DNA of 34,400 bases, taken from NCBI GenBank assembly GCA_030065815.1, contig JASJCU010000051.1:1-34400 (forward strand), given 5' to 3'. The translations under genes were made by a program, and so were the position numbers. Below, one piece after another: positions 15,350-23,880 of this stretch (its first letter is position 1; every line of letters begins with the position of its first letter). The notes under the pieces are model-generated. The model was given only the letters and a program-made list of their open reading frames with translations, searched no databases and had not been told where the DNA came from. This DNA comes from Gammaproteobacteria bacterium (GTDB lineage: Bacteria > Pseudomonadota > Gammaproteobacteria > Chromatiales > Chromatiaceae).

Positions 15350-15844
15350 TTACTCGCGCAGGTGCCCGGTCGGACGGCCCGCGCCGTCGATCAGGCGATG
15401 CGCGCGCAGCCAGTCGCGCGCATCGTCGGCGTCGCTGTCGAACCAGGCGCGCGCCGAACCGAGGCGGAAGCTGTACCCCCAGCGGTCCATGTCGCCGAAC
15501 AGGCGGTCGCGGCCGTAGCCCGGCAGGCGCTCGGCGAGCAGACCCTGCAGGTAGCAGACCGCGTTCTCTTCGGCGACGTCGCCACCGGCGTCGGTGTGCA
15601 GCGACGCCCGTCGTCCGGCATCCATGCAGATGTAATGGCAGCCCTCGTGCAGGGCCGAGTGCAGCGGCGTGTCGTCGCGGACGAACAGGGTGTTGCCGAC
15701 CAGCCCGGCCTCGCAGTCGCCCCAGTACGAGCCGGGGATCGGGTCAGCGTGCGGCACGCGGTCGACGCGCAGGCGATAGCCGGCCAACAGGTCGGTCAGC
15801 GCGGCGAGAAGTTCGGTGGTACAGGGCGTGACGGCGACGGGCAT
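15350..15844 (-). CDS. Conserved-looking protein with an HExxH zinc-protease-like motif
   Basis: A 164-residue soluble protein with no signal peptide. It contains LHEGCHYICMD with HEGCH at 66-70, an HExxH motif followed 22-23 residues later by Glu92-Glu93 in AEENAVCYLQ. This spacing and the helix-like context fit a gluzincin metal site (His66, His70, and Glu92 or Glu93). I do not recognise a named family. Whether it cleaves anything is unknown; the motif could also be a structural metal site. It lies 33 bases upstream of galU and downstream of the rhodanese gene on the same strand, which suggests co-transcription but gives no clear function. Confidence 0.75.
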   Translation of the reverse strand: MPVAVTPCTTELLAALTDLLAGYRLRVDRVPHADPIPGSYWGDCEAGLVGNTLFVRDDTPLHSALHEGCHYICMDAGRRASLHTDAGGDVAEENAVCYLQGLLAERLPGYGRDRLFGDMDRWGYSFRLGSARAWFDSDADDARDWLRAHRLIDGAGRPTGHLRE

Positions 15845-15945
15845 ACGGCAGGCGGCGGATCGGAATGGGGACGCAGCCTAGCATGCCTCGATTCAACACA
15901 GAACCGCGCCGCGGTGCGCCGGCCGGCGCACTCGCGGTCGCGGGT

Positions 15946-16374
15946 TCAACACTGCTCCCAGGGCAACTTGTGGTAGCGCCAGCCGCCGGTATTGCCGCGC
16001 TGGTGGTGGTCGTCGAGGTCGCCCTCGAAGCCCTCGTCGATGTGATACACGTTCTTCAGTCCGGCCTCGATCAGCACCCGGCCGGCCTCGGCCGAACGCT
16101 TGCCGCTGCGACAGATCAGGATCACCGGGGCGCAGCCCTCGTCGGCGTCGCAGACCGCGCCGCCGAGCAGCAGCTTGCGTATCTCGGGGACGAAATGCGG
16201 GTTGACGTCCCAGTCCGGCTCGTCGATCCATGCCACGTGTACGGCGCCGACCGGATGGCCGACGAACAGGAATTCCATCGTCGAGCGGATGTCGACCAGC
16301 ACGGCGCGCGGGTCATCGTGCAACATCTGGTGGGCCTGTTTGGGCGATAATTCGGCCGGGTTGTCGTCGCTCAT
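15946..16374 (-). CDS. Rhodanese-domain sulfurtransferase
   Basis: A 142-residue single-domain protein. ILICRSGKRS (active-site Cys88 in a CxxGxxS-like loop) forms the persulfide site. VLVDIRSTMEF earlier and GLKNVYHIDEGFEGD later are standard rhodanese core elements. The closing GGWRYHKLPWEQC is typical of a common proteobacterial subgroup. There is no signal peptide, so it should act in the cytoplasm, handling sulfane sulfur. That fits an organism with sox genes, but there is no operon link to them. The start at 16374 has no strong ribosome site. The intergenic region to the divergent acyltransferase gene has an A/T-rich block near 16397-16430 that probably holds promoters. Confidence 0.92.
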   Translation of the reverse strand: MSDDNPAELSPKQAHQMLHDDPRAVLVDIRSTMEFLFVGHPVGAVHVAWIDEPDWDVNPHFVPEIRKLLLGGAVCDADEGCAPVILICRSGKRSAEAGRVLIEAGLKNVYHIDEGFEGDLDDHHQRGNTGGWRYHKLPWEQC

Positions 16375-16465
16375 GTCGTGTCTTCGTGATCTCGGTAAAA
16401 TTTATTTATAGTCCAATAGATTCGCTGTTGCTTTCGAGTCGCGTCAATGCCGTGTATTGCCGGTG

Positions 16466-17359
16466 ATGCGTGAACGGCTGCTGAAACTGCTGCTCAACGC
16501 GTTTGCGCGGCTGCCGTTTGCGTGGACCGGGCGGCTCGGCGCGCTGGCCGGCCGGGTGCTGTACCGGGTCGGTCGGCGCGAGGTCGACAACGCGCGGGTC
16601 AACCTGGCGCTGTGCTTCCCCGACATGTCGGACGCGCAACGCGAGGCGCTGGTGCGGCACAACCTGATCGAGACCGGGCGCAGCCTCGCGCAGATGGCGA
16701 AGCTGTGGGGCGGCAACGAGCGCGACTGGCTCGCGCAGATCGACGACAACGGCTTCATCGCCGCCGGTCGCGTGCTGGTCGAGCGCGGCAACGGCGTTAT
16801 CTTCGCGCTGCCGCATATCGGCAACTGGGAACTGATCGCCTACCCGCTGATCGAGATCGTCGCGACAACGGCGCTGTACCGGCCGCCGCGCATGGCCGCG
16901 CTCGACGACCTGATGCGCGCCGGCCGCGCGGCATCCGGCGTGACGCCGGTGCCGACCGACCGGCAGGGCCTCAAGGCACTGCACGCCGCGCTGCAGCGCG
17001 GTGAGGGGATCGTGATCCTGCCGGATCAGGTGCCGAAGCAGGCCGGTGCGTCGGGGGTCGTGGCGCCGTTCTTCGGCCACCCGGCGATGACGATGACGCT
17101 GATCAGCCGGCTGGCGCGCCGCCACGGCGCGCCGGTGCTGTTCGCCTGCGCGGTACCGGACCCGGTCACCGGTCGGCATCGGATGATGCACTTCGAGGGC
17201 GACCCGGCGATCGCCGACAGCGTGCCCGAGGTCGCGGCGGCGGCACTCAACCGCGATGTCGAACGCTGCGTGCGCGCGTTCCCCGCACACTACCAGTGGA
17301 CCTACCGGCGGTTCGAGATACCCGGCGACAAGGCGACCAGCCCGTACCGCCGCCGCTGA
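16466..17359 (+). CDS. Lysophospholipid/lipid A acyltransferase family protein (LpxL/HtrB-like)
   Basis: A 297-residue inner-membrane protein of the lipid A late acyltransferase family, which moves fatty acyl chains to lipid A precursors. The N-terminus has a hydrophobic stretch. The catalytic HxxxxE is His117-Ile-Gly-Asn-Trp-Glu122, in the family context FALPHIGNWE. GIVILPDQVPKQAGASGVVAPFFG is the second family block, with an AHYQWTYRRFE ending. An ATG at 16466 is used; TTG 16457 and GTG 16463 in the same frame are alternatives and none has a strong ribosome site. It is divergent from the rhodanese gene. LpxL versus LpxM or LpxP specificity cannot be read from the sequence. Confidence 0.92.
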   Translation: MRERLLKLLLNAFARLPFAWTGRLGALAGRVLYRVGRREVDNARVNLALCFPDMSDAQREALVRHNLIETGRSLAQMAKLWGGNERDWLAQIDDNGFIAAGRVLVERGNGVIFALPHIGNWELIAYPLIEIVATTALYRPPRMAALDDLMRAGRAASGVTPVPTDRQGLKALHAALQRGEGIVILPDQVPKQAGASGVVAPFFGHPAMTMTLISRLARRHGAPVLFACAVPDPVTGRHRMMHFEGDPAIADSVPEVAAAALNRDVERCVRAFPAHYQWTYRRFEIPGDKATSPYRRR

Positions 17360-17693
17360 CGCACCGCCGCCCGCACCCGCCCGTCACCTCAGGGCGTGCA
17401 TCGCCCCGAACATGGCAAGAGCATGCGCAGGACCTGCGGTTTGCGCAGCCGTTGTGGCGCCGCTTGCGAGCGACGGCCGGGCCACGGCGGGCGACAAGGC
17501 GCGGACAGCGAACAGATCGGCGCCGGTCAACTGTCGCGATCGGCGGCTTCCCGCAACGACCGACGGAAACCACCTGCACGCTCAGAGACTTGCAGCGTTG
17601 GCGCCGTTCGGTTCACGGCACATGCGGGTTAAAGCGCTGTGTCGTGCTGCCGTTACCCCGAAGAGGAACATTCTTCTTGCCCAGGGGTGAGGC
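17360..17693. other. Gap before the VWA-domain gene
   Basis: I see no gene: open frames here are Arg/Pro/Ala-rich and lack ribosome sites. No clear terminator follows the acyltransferase stop. The promoter and leader of the VWA gene should lie in the last 100 bases, but no convincing boxes are visible. GGGGTGAGG just before 17694 is its ribosome site. Confidence 0.55.
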
Positions 17694-19577
17694 ATGTCGC
17701 GACTTTGCTGCGGACGACGCCGCTATCGATTCCTTTTGATGCTAGTGGCCATGCTGCTTGGCGGTGCGGCGTGGGCCGATGCGGTGCCGGGCAATTCGGA
17801 CGTCCGGATATTGATCGACATCTCCGGCAGCATGCGCCAGAACGACCCCAACAACCTGCGGCGTCCGGCATTGCGCATGCTCGCCGGCCTGCTGCAGCCC
17901 GGCACCCGCGCCGGTGTCTGGACCTTCGCGCGCTGGGTCAACAACCTGGTGCCGGTCGCCGAGGTCGATCAGGCATGGAGGCAGCGCACCCAGGCGTTGT
18001 CCAAGCAGATCGCATCGCCGGGCCAGTTCACCAACATCGAGGAGGTCCTCGATCGCGCATCGCGTGATTGGCACGGCAAGCCGACGACGCACGCCCGGCA
18101 CCTGGTGTTGCTGACCGACGGCATGGTCGACGTGTCCAAGCAGGCGGCCGACAATGCGCAATCGCGCGCCCGCATCCTCGACACGCTGCTGCCGCGCCTC
18201 AAGGACGCCGGCGTCAAGGTGCACACGATCGCGCTGTCAGCGCGCGCCGACCATGCGCTGATGAAGCAGCTGGCCGGAGAGACCGGCGGCTGGTACCAGC
18301 AGGTCGAGCAGGCCGACCGGCTGCAGCGCGTCTTCCTGAAGATGTTCGAGACCGTCGGCACGCCCGACGCGCTACCGCTCGACGACAACCGCTTCACGAT
18401 CGACGGCAGCATTAGCGAGGCCACGGTGCTGGTGTTCAGCAAACCGGAATCGCCGCCGGTCGTGCTGCGTTCGCCGACCGGCGACGAATACAGCGACAGT
18501 GACCTGACTGCCGGCATCGCGTGGTTCCGCGACCAGGGCTACAACCTGATCACGATCGACAAGCCGGCTAAGGGCGAGTGGAGCCTGCAGGCCGACATCG
18601 ATCCCGATAACCGCGTGATGATCGTGACCGACCTGAAGCTGCGCACGTCGGAGGTCCCGGCACACGTCGCGGTCGGAGAGTCGGTGCAGGTCGCGGCCTG
18701 GCTGAGCAACCAGGACAAGCTGGTCGATCGCCAGGCCTTCCTGCGCCTGCTCGAACTGCGCGCCGCCGCGGTGACCGCCGACGGCAGCAATCCACTGGGA
18801 CTGAACGACGCCGGCAGCGAAGGCGACGAGACGGCCGGCGACGGCCGCTACGCCATGCGCTTCGCCGACAACCAGGCACGCGACGCGGTCGAGGTACTGG
18901 TCACGGTCGACAGCCCGACCTTCATGCGCGAGAAGCGCTTCCGCGTCGCCGTGCACGAACTCGCCGATGCCAGTGTTGGTGACGGCCCGGACGGCCCGGT
19001 GCTGACGTTGCAGACCAGCGTCGCCGTGCTGCAGCCCGGCGTGCAGGTCGAGGCCTGGCAGCAGGACGGTGCTGGCGAGCGCCAGTCGCTGCCGCTGGGC
19101 GACGCCGGCGACGGCCGCTGGCAGGTTGCGCTCGCCGACCCGGCGCTGCCGGTGTATGCCGCCGTGTCGGGGACCAGTCGCCTCGGCAACCCCGTCCACC
19201 AGGACCTCGGACCGATACTGGCGCCCGGCGCCGAGATGCCGGCGCCGGCCGTGCCGCCGGCGGCAGCCATCGAGACGCCCGCCGAACCCCTACCGGCACC
19301 CGAGCCGCCAGCGGTCGTCGACGACGCCGTTGCGCCGCCGGTCGCCGCGCCGCCGCCGGCCGAGCCGGCCGACGACGCCGCCGAGAGCTGGCTCATGCCG
19401 GCGGCGCTGTTCAGCGCTGTCAACCTGCTGTTGCTGGTCGCGGCCGGTACCTGGTGGTGGCTGCGGCGGCGGCGCGGCGGCAGCGACGACGATGACATCG
19501 ACCTTGACGCACTGGTCGGCGATAGCGCCGCGGACGCCACTGCCACAGGCACTGATGCGCAGGAGGAGGCGGCATGA
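17694..19577 (+). CDS. VWA-domain membrane protein with signal peptide and C-terminal anchor
   Basis: A 627-residue protein. Signal peptide residues 1-29 (AAWADA), then a von Willebrand factor A domain with the metal-site motif DISGSM at 42-47 and LLTDGMVD later. A central region of predicted beta-rich domains follows, then a Pro/Ala linker (about 505-560), one membrane helix (about 566-590) and an acidic cytoplasmic tail. The VWA domain should therefore face the periplasm and bind a partner through a divalent metal. It resembles the gammaproteobacterial TIGR03503 family as I remember it, whose function is unknown. The stop overlaps the start of the following gene (ATGA), so the two proteins are made together and may interact. 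Confidence 0.85.
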   Translation: MSRLCCGRRRYRFLLMLVAMLLGGAAWADAVPGNSDVRILIDISGSMRQNDPNNLRRPALRMLAGLLQPGTRAGVWTFARWVNNLVPVAEVDQAWRQRTQALSKQIASPGQFTNIEEVLDRASRDWHGKPTTHARHLVLLTDGMVDVSKQAADNAQSRARILDTLLPRLKDAGVKVHTIALSARADHALMKQLAGETGGWYQQVEQADRLQRVFLKMFETVGTPDALPLDDNRFTIDGSISEATVLVFSKPESPPVVLRSPTGDEYSDSDLTAGIAWFRDQGYNLITIDKPAKGEWSLQADIDPDNRVMIVTDLKLRTSEVPAHVAVGESVQVAAWLSNQDKLVDRQAFLRLLELRAAAVTADGSNPLGLNDAGSEGDETAGDGRYAMRFADNQARDAVEVLVTVDSPTFMREKRFRVAVHELADASVGDGPDGPVLTLQTSVAVLQPGVQVEAWQQDGAGERQSLPLGDAGDGRWQVALADPALPVYAAVSGTSRLGNPVHQDLGPILAPGAEMPAPAVPPAAAIETPAEPLPAPEPPAVVDDAVAPPVAAPPPAEPADDAAESWLMPAALFSAVNLLLLVAAGTWWWLRRRRGGSDDDDIDLDALVGDSAADATATGTDAQEEAA

Positions 19578-20776
19578 GCCAGACGATGCTGGTGATGCTG
19601 GGCGCACTGGCCGCCGAGGTCGTGCTGCTGGCGCTGCTGCTGCTGGGCATCGCGGCGTGGCGCAGCCGCGCGCAGCGCAAGCGCGATATCAAGGCGGCCC
19701 GGACCCTCGTCGCGCGCATCAAGAACGGCAAGGGCGAGCGCGAGCAGACCATCGTGGAGTTCCTCGAACAGGGCATGGGCCTGTCCGGAGAGGCCCTGGA
19801 CCGCGCGCGTGTCGCGGTGCTGCGCGCCGAGCTCGGGCTGCTGCAACGCGTCGCCGGCGTCTACCGCCTGCGCGACGCCGGCGCACTGGCGCGCATCGAC
19901 GACGACCTGTTCGCGGCGACCGCGGCCTACCATGCCCTGACCGGCGGCGGTGTCGTCATCGCCGACGCGCCGACCGATGCCGCGTCCGGCGACGACGCCG
20001 AGCTCGAACACCTGCGCAACGAGAACCAGCGCCTGTCCGAGGAGCTGACGATCACGATGGAGACCATGAGTCGCATGCTCAACGAGTACTCGACGATGTT
20101 CGCCGGCAGTGAACCCGACGACGCCATGCCGATCAGCGCGACCGCGGCCGCCACGGCGACAGCGACGACGGTCGACGACGCGGCGGCCGAGACGCCCGAC
20201 GACGCACAGCCCACGGCATCCGAAGTCGCCCCCGTCGACGACGCCGACCCCGACGCCATGCGTGCCGACGACGAGGCCGAGATAGTCATCAGCAGTGATC
20301 CAGGCAGCGAGCCCTTCGGTGTCGCCGATGGTGACGACGTCGACGCCGTGCCTGACGACGGCGATGTCGCCGCCGAACCCGACGACGGTGACGGCCAGGC
20401 GGCGGCTGCAGACGGCGCAGCAGCGGCTCCGGAGGTGGCCGAACCACCGGCGCTCGACGGCGACGACGAGATCGCCGCGATCCTGCGCGAGGCGCAATCG
20501 CAGGAGGCGTCGGCACGGGCCGAGGGTGCCGCGGCCGATGCGCCTGCCGCTGCCGCCGATATCGACGTGGTCGTCGATGCCGATGGTGGCGAAGGCGACG
20601 CCGAGGCCGTCGCTGTCGACGACGCAGACGCGGCCGACGATCTCGAAGCGCTGTTCGACGCCGTCGACGGCGACGTGCCTGAGCCTGCCGACGACCCTGT
20701 CGACGCAGCCGCCGGGCAAGCCGCTGATGCCGCCGACGTGGGCGCCGGGCCACGCAGCTCACAGTCGGGTGGCTGA
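19574..20776 (+). CDS. Membrane-anchored protein with coiled coil and long Asp/Ala-rich acidic tail
   Basis: A 400-residue protein of unknown function. One membrane helix (about 7-29) is followed by a basic stretch (RSRAQRKRDIK) that places the rest in the cytoplasm. A helical region (40-125) comes next, and then a coiled coil at about 142-176 containing LRNENQRLSEELTITMETM and MLNEYSTMF, which looks like a conserved block. Residues 180-390 are strongly acidic and low in complexity (Asp, Ala, Glu, Pro). That composition comes from many GAC/GCC codons and explains the long open frames on the opposite strand. It is translationally coupled to the VWA gene and shares its inner-membrane location. 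The pair may form one envelope complex (inference). Confidence 0.8.
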   Translation: MSQTMLVMLGALAAEVVLLALLLLGIAAWRSRAQRKRDIKAARTLVARIKNGKGEREQTIVEFLEQGMGLSGEALDRARVAVLRAELGLLQRVAGVYRLRDAGALARIDDDLFAATAAYHALTGGGVVIADAPTDAASGDDAELEHLRNENQRLSEELTITMETMSRMLNEYSTMFAGSEPDDAMPISATAAATATATTVDDAAAETPDDAQPTASEVAPVDDADPDAMRADDEAEIVISSDPGSEPFGVADGDDVDAVPDDGDVAAEPDDGDGQAAAADGAAAAPEVAEPPALDGDDEIAAILREAQSQEASARAEGAAADAPAAAADIDVVVDADGGEGDAEAVAVDDADAADDLEALFDAVDGDVPEPADDPVDAAAGQAADAADVGAGPRSSQSGG

Positions 20777-20931
20777 GCGCGACAGCCGCTGCCGCCGAGG
20801 TTCAGGTAGCAGCCGGACAGACTGACGAGCCACGTCGGTCTGCAGGGGTCGTCGAACGGGATGACGCCGGGCGCCGTCGATCGGCACGCAGCGGCACGGA
20901 CGATCAGCCGGAGATCAGCCGGGCATACCCG

Positions 20932-21498
20932 TCACAGGCTCGGCCGTGGCACAAGGTCTGGGCCCACGCCCTGCAACGGCCCGAGCGGATTGGTCTTGTC
21001 CCGGTATTCGCGGATGTCCGGAGTGCCCCCCCAGACCTTGTAGACGACGACATCGTCGACCAGCACCAACAACGCGGTGAATTCCCAACCGGTGATCTCC
21101 GTCTTGCGCTTGAAGTTGAAGATATCGGCGAAGAAATTGCCGTAGCGCCGGTCGCGGGTCTGGCGCTGCTGGACCTCATAGCCGTCACAGTCCGCTGACT
21201 TCTCCCTGCACTCGCGCAGGCCCTCCGGCAGTTCCTCGGGGTTGTTCGCCGATACCAGCAGGAACCGCTCGGCCAGGTCGGCGTGATTGAGGATCCGCAC
21301 GTTCGGCTGGCTGTCGGGCGAGAATCCGAGTGCGCGCAGGTCCTGGCGTCGCGTCTGGTAGGCGACGACCTGGTCGTAGGCCTGTTTGGCTTCGGCGAAG
21401 CTCGACCAGCGCGACACCAGTCGGCTCTCACCGTGCGGCAGGGCCGCCGAACAGCCGTACAGCAGGCCTGGAACCAGCAATAACCAGGCAAGTTTCAT
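20932..21498 (-). CDS. Predicted lipoprotein of unknown function (188 aa)
   Basis: The ATG at 21498 is preceded by GGAGGTCGG, a strong ribosome site; the frame is open further upstream but that part is Arg/Pro-rich. The N-terminus is a lipoprotein signal (MKLAWLLLVPGLLYGCSA) with Cys16 as the lipidation residue. The mature part has a helical stretch (FAEAKQAYDQVVAYQTRRQDLRALGF, in part) and a later FNFKRKTEITGWEFTALL block, and reads as a typical conserved periplasmic protein. Two cysteines (RECREKSADC) may form a disulfide. I do not recognise a named family. It has no co-directional neighbour and is separated from the acidic protein by about 155 bases. Confidence 0.8.
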   Translation of the reverse strand: MKLAWLLLVPGLLYGCSAALPHGESRLVSRWSSFAEAKQAYDQVVAYQTRRQDLRALGFSPDSQPNVRILNHADLAERFLLVSANNPEELPEGLRECREKSADCDGYEVQQRQTRDRRYGNFFADIFNFKRKTEITGWEFTALLVLVDDVVVYKVWGGTPDIREYRDKTNPLGPLQGVGPDLVPRPSL

Positions 21499-22043
21499 CC
21501 GACCTCCAACGCCATGGACGCAGCGGTCACAGCGCGCTGGCAAAAGCCCGCGGCGGTCGGCCGGGCCAATGACCGGACCGCCCTTTGTCCCTATCTCAAG
21601 GATATCACCGCGATGCCGGGTGTCATCAGGTGGCCAGGCGCACAGGAAAGCGGATCCGACGGGGTCCGGTGGCCGCAGCGCTGTCGATGAGCCGCGCATC
21701 GCGTGCCGCAGACCGGTTCGCCATCCGGGTCACGCCGCCGTCGTCCTGTCAGTGCGCACCACGACACCGGTCGGCGCGGATTGCGAACGCGTGCCCGTTC
21801 GCGGTCAGCGGCGCTGCGGGTCGGCACTGGTCCGGCGACCCCCTGGCTACGCAGGCATGCTGTTGCCTGTGCAAGGCGGGCGCGGCTGATCGGTCAGATC
21901 GTGGCATGTCCATCGCTGTTGCCCGTCGCCCAGCCGAATGCGACCATAATCGAACGACAAGAAGTCTGCGATGACGTCCGGTGAACGCCATCTCGCAGGA
22001 CCTGACCCCATGACGCGGGCGCCGGGTAGAGCAGGGTAGATCA
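21499..22043. other. Gap between the lipoprotein and pyruvate kinase genes
   Basis: No gene is supported; the open frames are compositional. It should hold divergent promoters for the lipoprotein (minus) and pyk (plus). GCGAAC at 21783-21788 and GTTCGC at 21797-21802 form a short hairpin. CATAAT at 21945-21950 could be a -10 box, but the nearest TTGCCC is 20 bases away, too far for a confident call. Confidence 0.5.
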
Positions 22044-23483
22044 GTGCACAACGCCCCGATACGCAAGACCAAGATCGTCGCGACCATAGGCCCGGCGTGC
22101 GATGCGCCGGACATACTCGGTGCGATGATCGGTGCCGGCATGAACGTCGCGCGGCTGAATCTCTCGCATGGGACGCTGGCCGAACACCACGAGCGCCTGG
22201 TTCGGGTTCGCCAGGCGGCCGAGGCCCTGGGGACCAGTGTCGCTATCATGATCGACACGCGGGGCATCGAGATCCGCACCGGTCGCATGGCGTCGCGCAT
22301 GGCCGAGCTGTTGCCGGGCGCCGGCTTCGATCTGTACACCGACGGGCGTGTCGGCGATGCCTCCGGGGTCGCGGTTTCCTACGTCAAGCTGCCCGAAGAG
22401 GTGTCCGCGGGGGCCCCGGTGCTGCTCGATGACGGCGCGATCGAGCTCGAGGTTCGTTCGGTCGACGCGGAGACGATCCACTGCCACGTGATCCACGGTG
22501 GCATCCTCGGCGAGAGCAAGAGCGTCAACCTGCCCGATACCCGCCTGTCACTGACCGCGGTCAGCCCGGAGAACCGCGATGACGTGATTCGCGAACTCGG
22601 CTTTGCCGCGGAGAACGACGTCGATTACATCGCGGCCTCGTTCGTGCAGAGCGGCGAAGATATCGTGCGCATGCGCGAGATCCTTGCCGAGCGCGACGTG
22701 GAGATCCCGATCATCGCCAAGATCGAGAACCGCACCGGCATGACCAACCTGGAGGCCATCGTCGACGCGGCCGATGGCCTGATGGTCGCGCGCGGCGACC
22801 TCGGGGTGGAGCTGCCGCTGGCAGAGATCCCGAGCTCGCAGAAACGCATTATCAGAACCACCGTGTCGCGCGGCAAACCGGTCATCACGGCCACGCAGAT
22901 GCTGGCATCGATGGAGCACAACCCGAAGCCGACGCGCGCAGAGGCCAGCGACGTCGCCAACGCGATCCTGGACGGGAGCTCGGCGCTGATGCTGTCGGGT
23001 GAGACCGCGGTCGGTGAGTACCCGGTAAAAGCAGTCGAGACGATGGCGACGCTGGCGCGGCACGCCGAGCAGGACCTGTCCGAATACGGTTACCTGCAGA
23101 CCATCGCTCCGCACCCGACGCAGGTCGTCACCGAGGCGGTCGGACAGGCCGCCGTCGGCATGGCGGATCAGATCAAGGCGGCGGCGATCTTCAGCCTCAC
23201 CGAAACCGGCTTCACGGCCCGACTGGTGTCCAAGCACCGTCCGAGCTGCCCGATCCTGGCCATCACGGGCTCGACTGCGGTGACCCGCAGGCTGTGCATG
23301 AACTGGGGTGTGTTGCCGATCCAGTATGCCGATGAACAGAGCGACGAGGAAAAGGTCGCGTTCGGGATCGAGCGGGCCAAGGCCCTGGGCTATCTCAAGC
23401 GCGGCGACACCGTCGTCGCCACCGCGGGACAGACGGAGCTCGCCGGCGGCACCAACTTGATCCGAGTGATCGAGGTGCCCTGA
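22044..23483 (+). CDS. pyk: Pyruvate kinase
   Basis: A 479-residue glycolytic enzyme converting phosphoenolpyruvate and ADP to pyruvate and ATP. Family motifs run in order: KTKIVATIGPA, MNVARLNLSHG, IDTRGIEIRTG, IIAKIENRTGMTNLEAI (substrate and metal site), GLMVARGDLGVE, KPVITATQMLASM and SSALMLSGETAVGEYP. The C-terminal regulatory domain ends near GGTNLIRVIEV. DTRGIEIRTG differs from the common DTKGPEIRTG by Lys to Arg and Pro to Ile next to the metal site, a mild variation. Translation starts at GTG 22044, with a weak AGGG upstream. It is a stand-alone gene here. Confidence 0.96.
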   Translation: MHNAPIRKTKIVATIGPACDAPDILGAMIGAGMNVARLNLSHGTLAEHHERLVRVRQAAEALGTSVAIMIDTRGIEIRTGRMASRMAELLPGAGFDLYTDGRVGDASGVAVSYVKLPEEVSAGAPVLLDDGAIELEVRSVDAETIHCHVIHGGILGESKSVNLPDTRLSLTAVSPENRDDVIRELGFAAENDVDYIAASFVQSGEDIVRMREILAERDVEIPIIAKIENRTGMTNLEAIVDAADGLMVARGDLGVELPLAEIPSSQKRIIRTTVSRGKPVITATQMLASMEHNPKPTRAEASDVANAILDGSSALMLSGETAVGEYPVKAVETMATLARHAEQDLSEYGYLQTIAPHPTQVVTEAVGQAAVGMADQIKAAAIFSLTETGFTARLVSKHRPSCPILAITGSTAVTRRLCMNWGVLPIQYADEQSDEEKVAFGIERAKALGYLKRGDTVVATAGQTELAGGTNLIRVIEVP

Positions 23484-23880
23484 GGTCGCGACAGGACAGC
23501 CAGGCGCGCCGGTCGTCGGCTGCCGCGACACCCAATCAGGCGCCGCGTTGCGGCGAGCACTTGGCAAACGGCACTGGCACTTGCACTGGCGCGAAGCGGA
23601 CTGCATGCCGGATGAGCGCCTTGCCGCGGTCGACGTCGAACGGCCCTCGAGCTGCGTCCTGTCGAGTCTGCGCGGACGCGGTGTCGGTGTGCGAACCTAC
23701 CAGGCAATGGCGTCACCATGGCGACTCTTTTCGGGCGACTCTTTTCGCCAGGCGTGATTCCGGCATGGCGCCGGGTCCATAATCTATGCAGCGACGACGA
23801 TCGCATCTGACGGCGAACGGAGACGCCGCCGCTGCACTTGCGGTTGCTTCCGATCGAGGCTGACCCGTAAGGAGGATTTC
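23484..23880. other. Gap between pyk and the TAXI gene
   Basis: No gene seen. It contains a 13-base direct repeat GCGACTCTTTTCG at 23721-23733 and 23735-23747, and a run of GGCACTGGCAC-type short repeats near 23563. The TAXI gene has a strong AAGGAGGA ribosome site at the end of this stretch. No terminator hairpin with a T tract was found after pyk. Confidence 0.5.
23721..23747. repeat. Tandem 13-base direct repeat
   Basis: GCGACTCTTTTCG occurs twice with a one-base gap (14-base period), about 130 bases before the TAXI start. It could be a slippage duplication or a pair of binding sites. Confidence 0.5.

Noticed and set aside
14426-15976. Plus-strand frame of about 516 codons opposite galU and the HExxH gene
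   Set aside because: Antisense shadow of two real genes.
18848-20719. Minus-strand frame of about 620 codons opposite the VWA and acidic-tail genes
   Set aside because: It results from GAC/GCC-rich codons of the acidic tail; Val/Gly/Arg-rich and featureless.
23555-23600. Possible sigma-54 (-24/-12) promoter in GGCACTGGCACTTGCACTGG
   Set aside because: The GG and GC elements are 11 bases apart rather than the required 10, and the sequence is a simple internal repeat.
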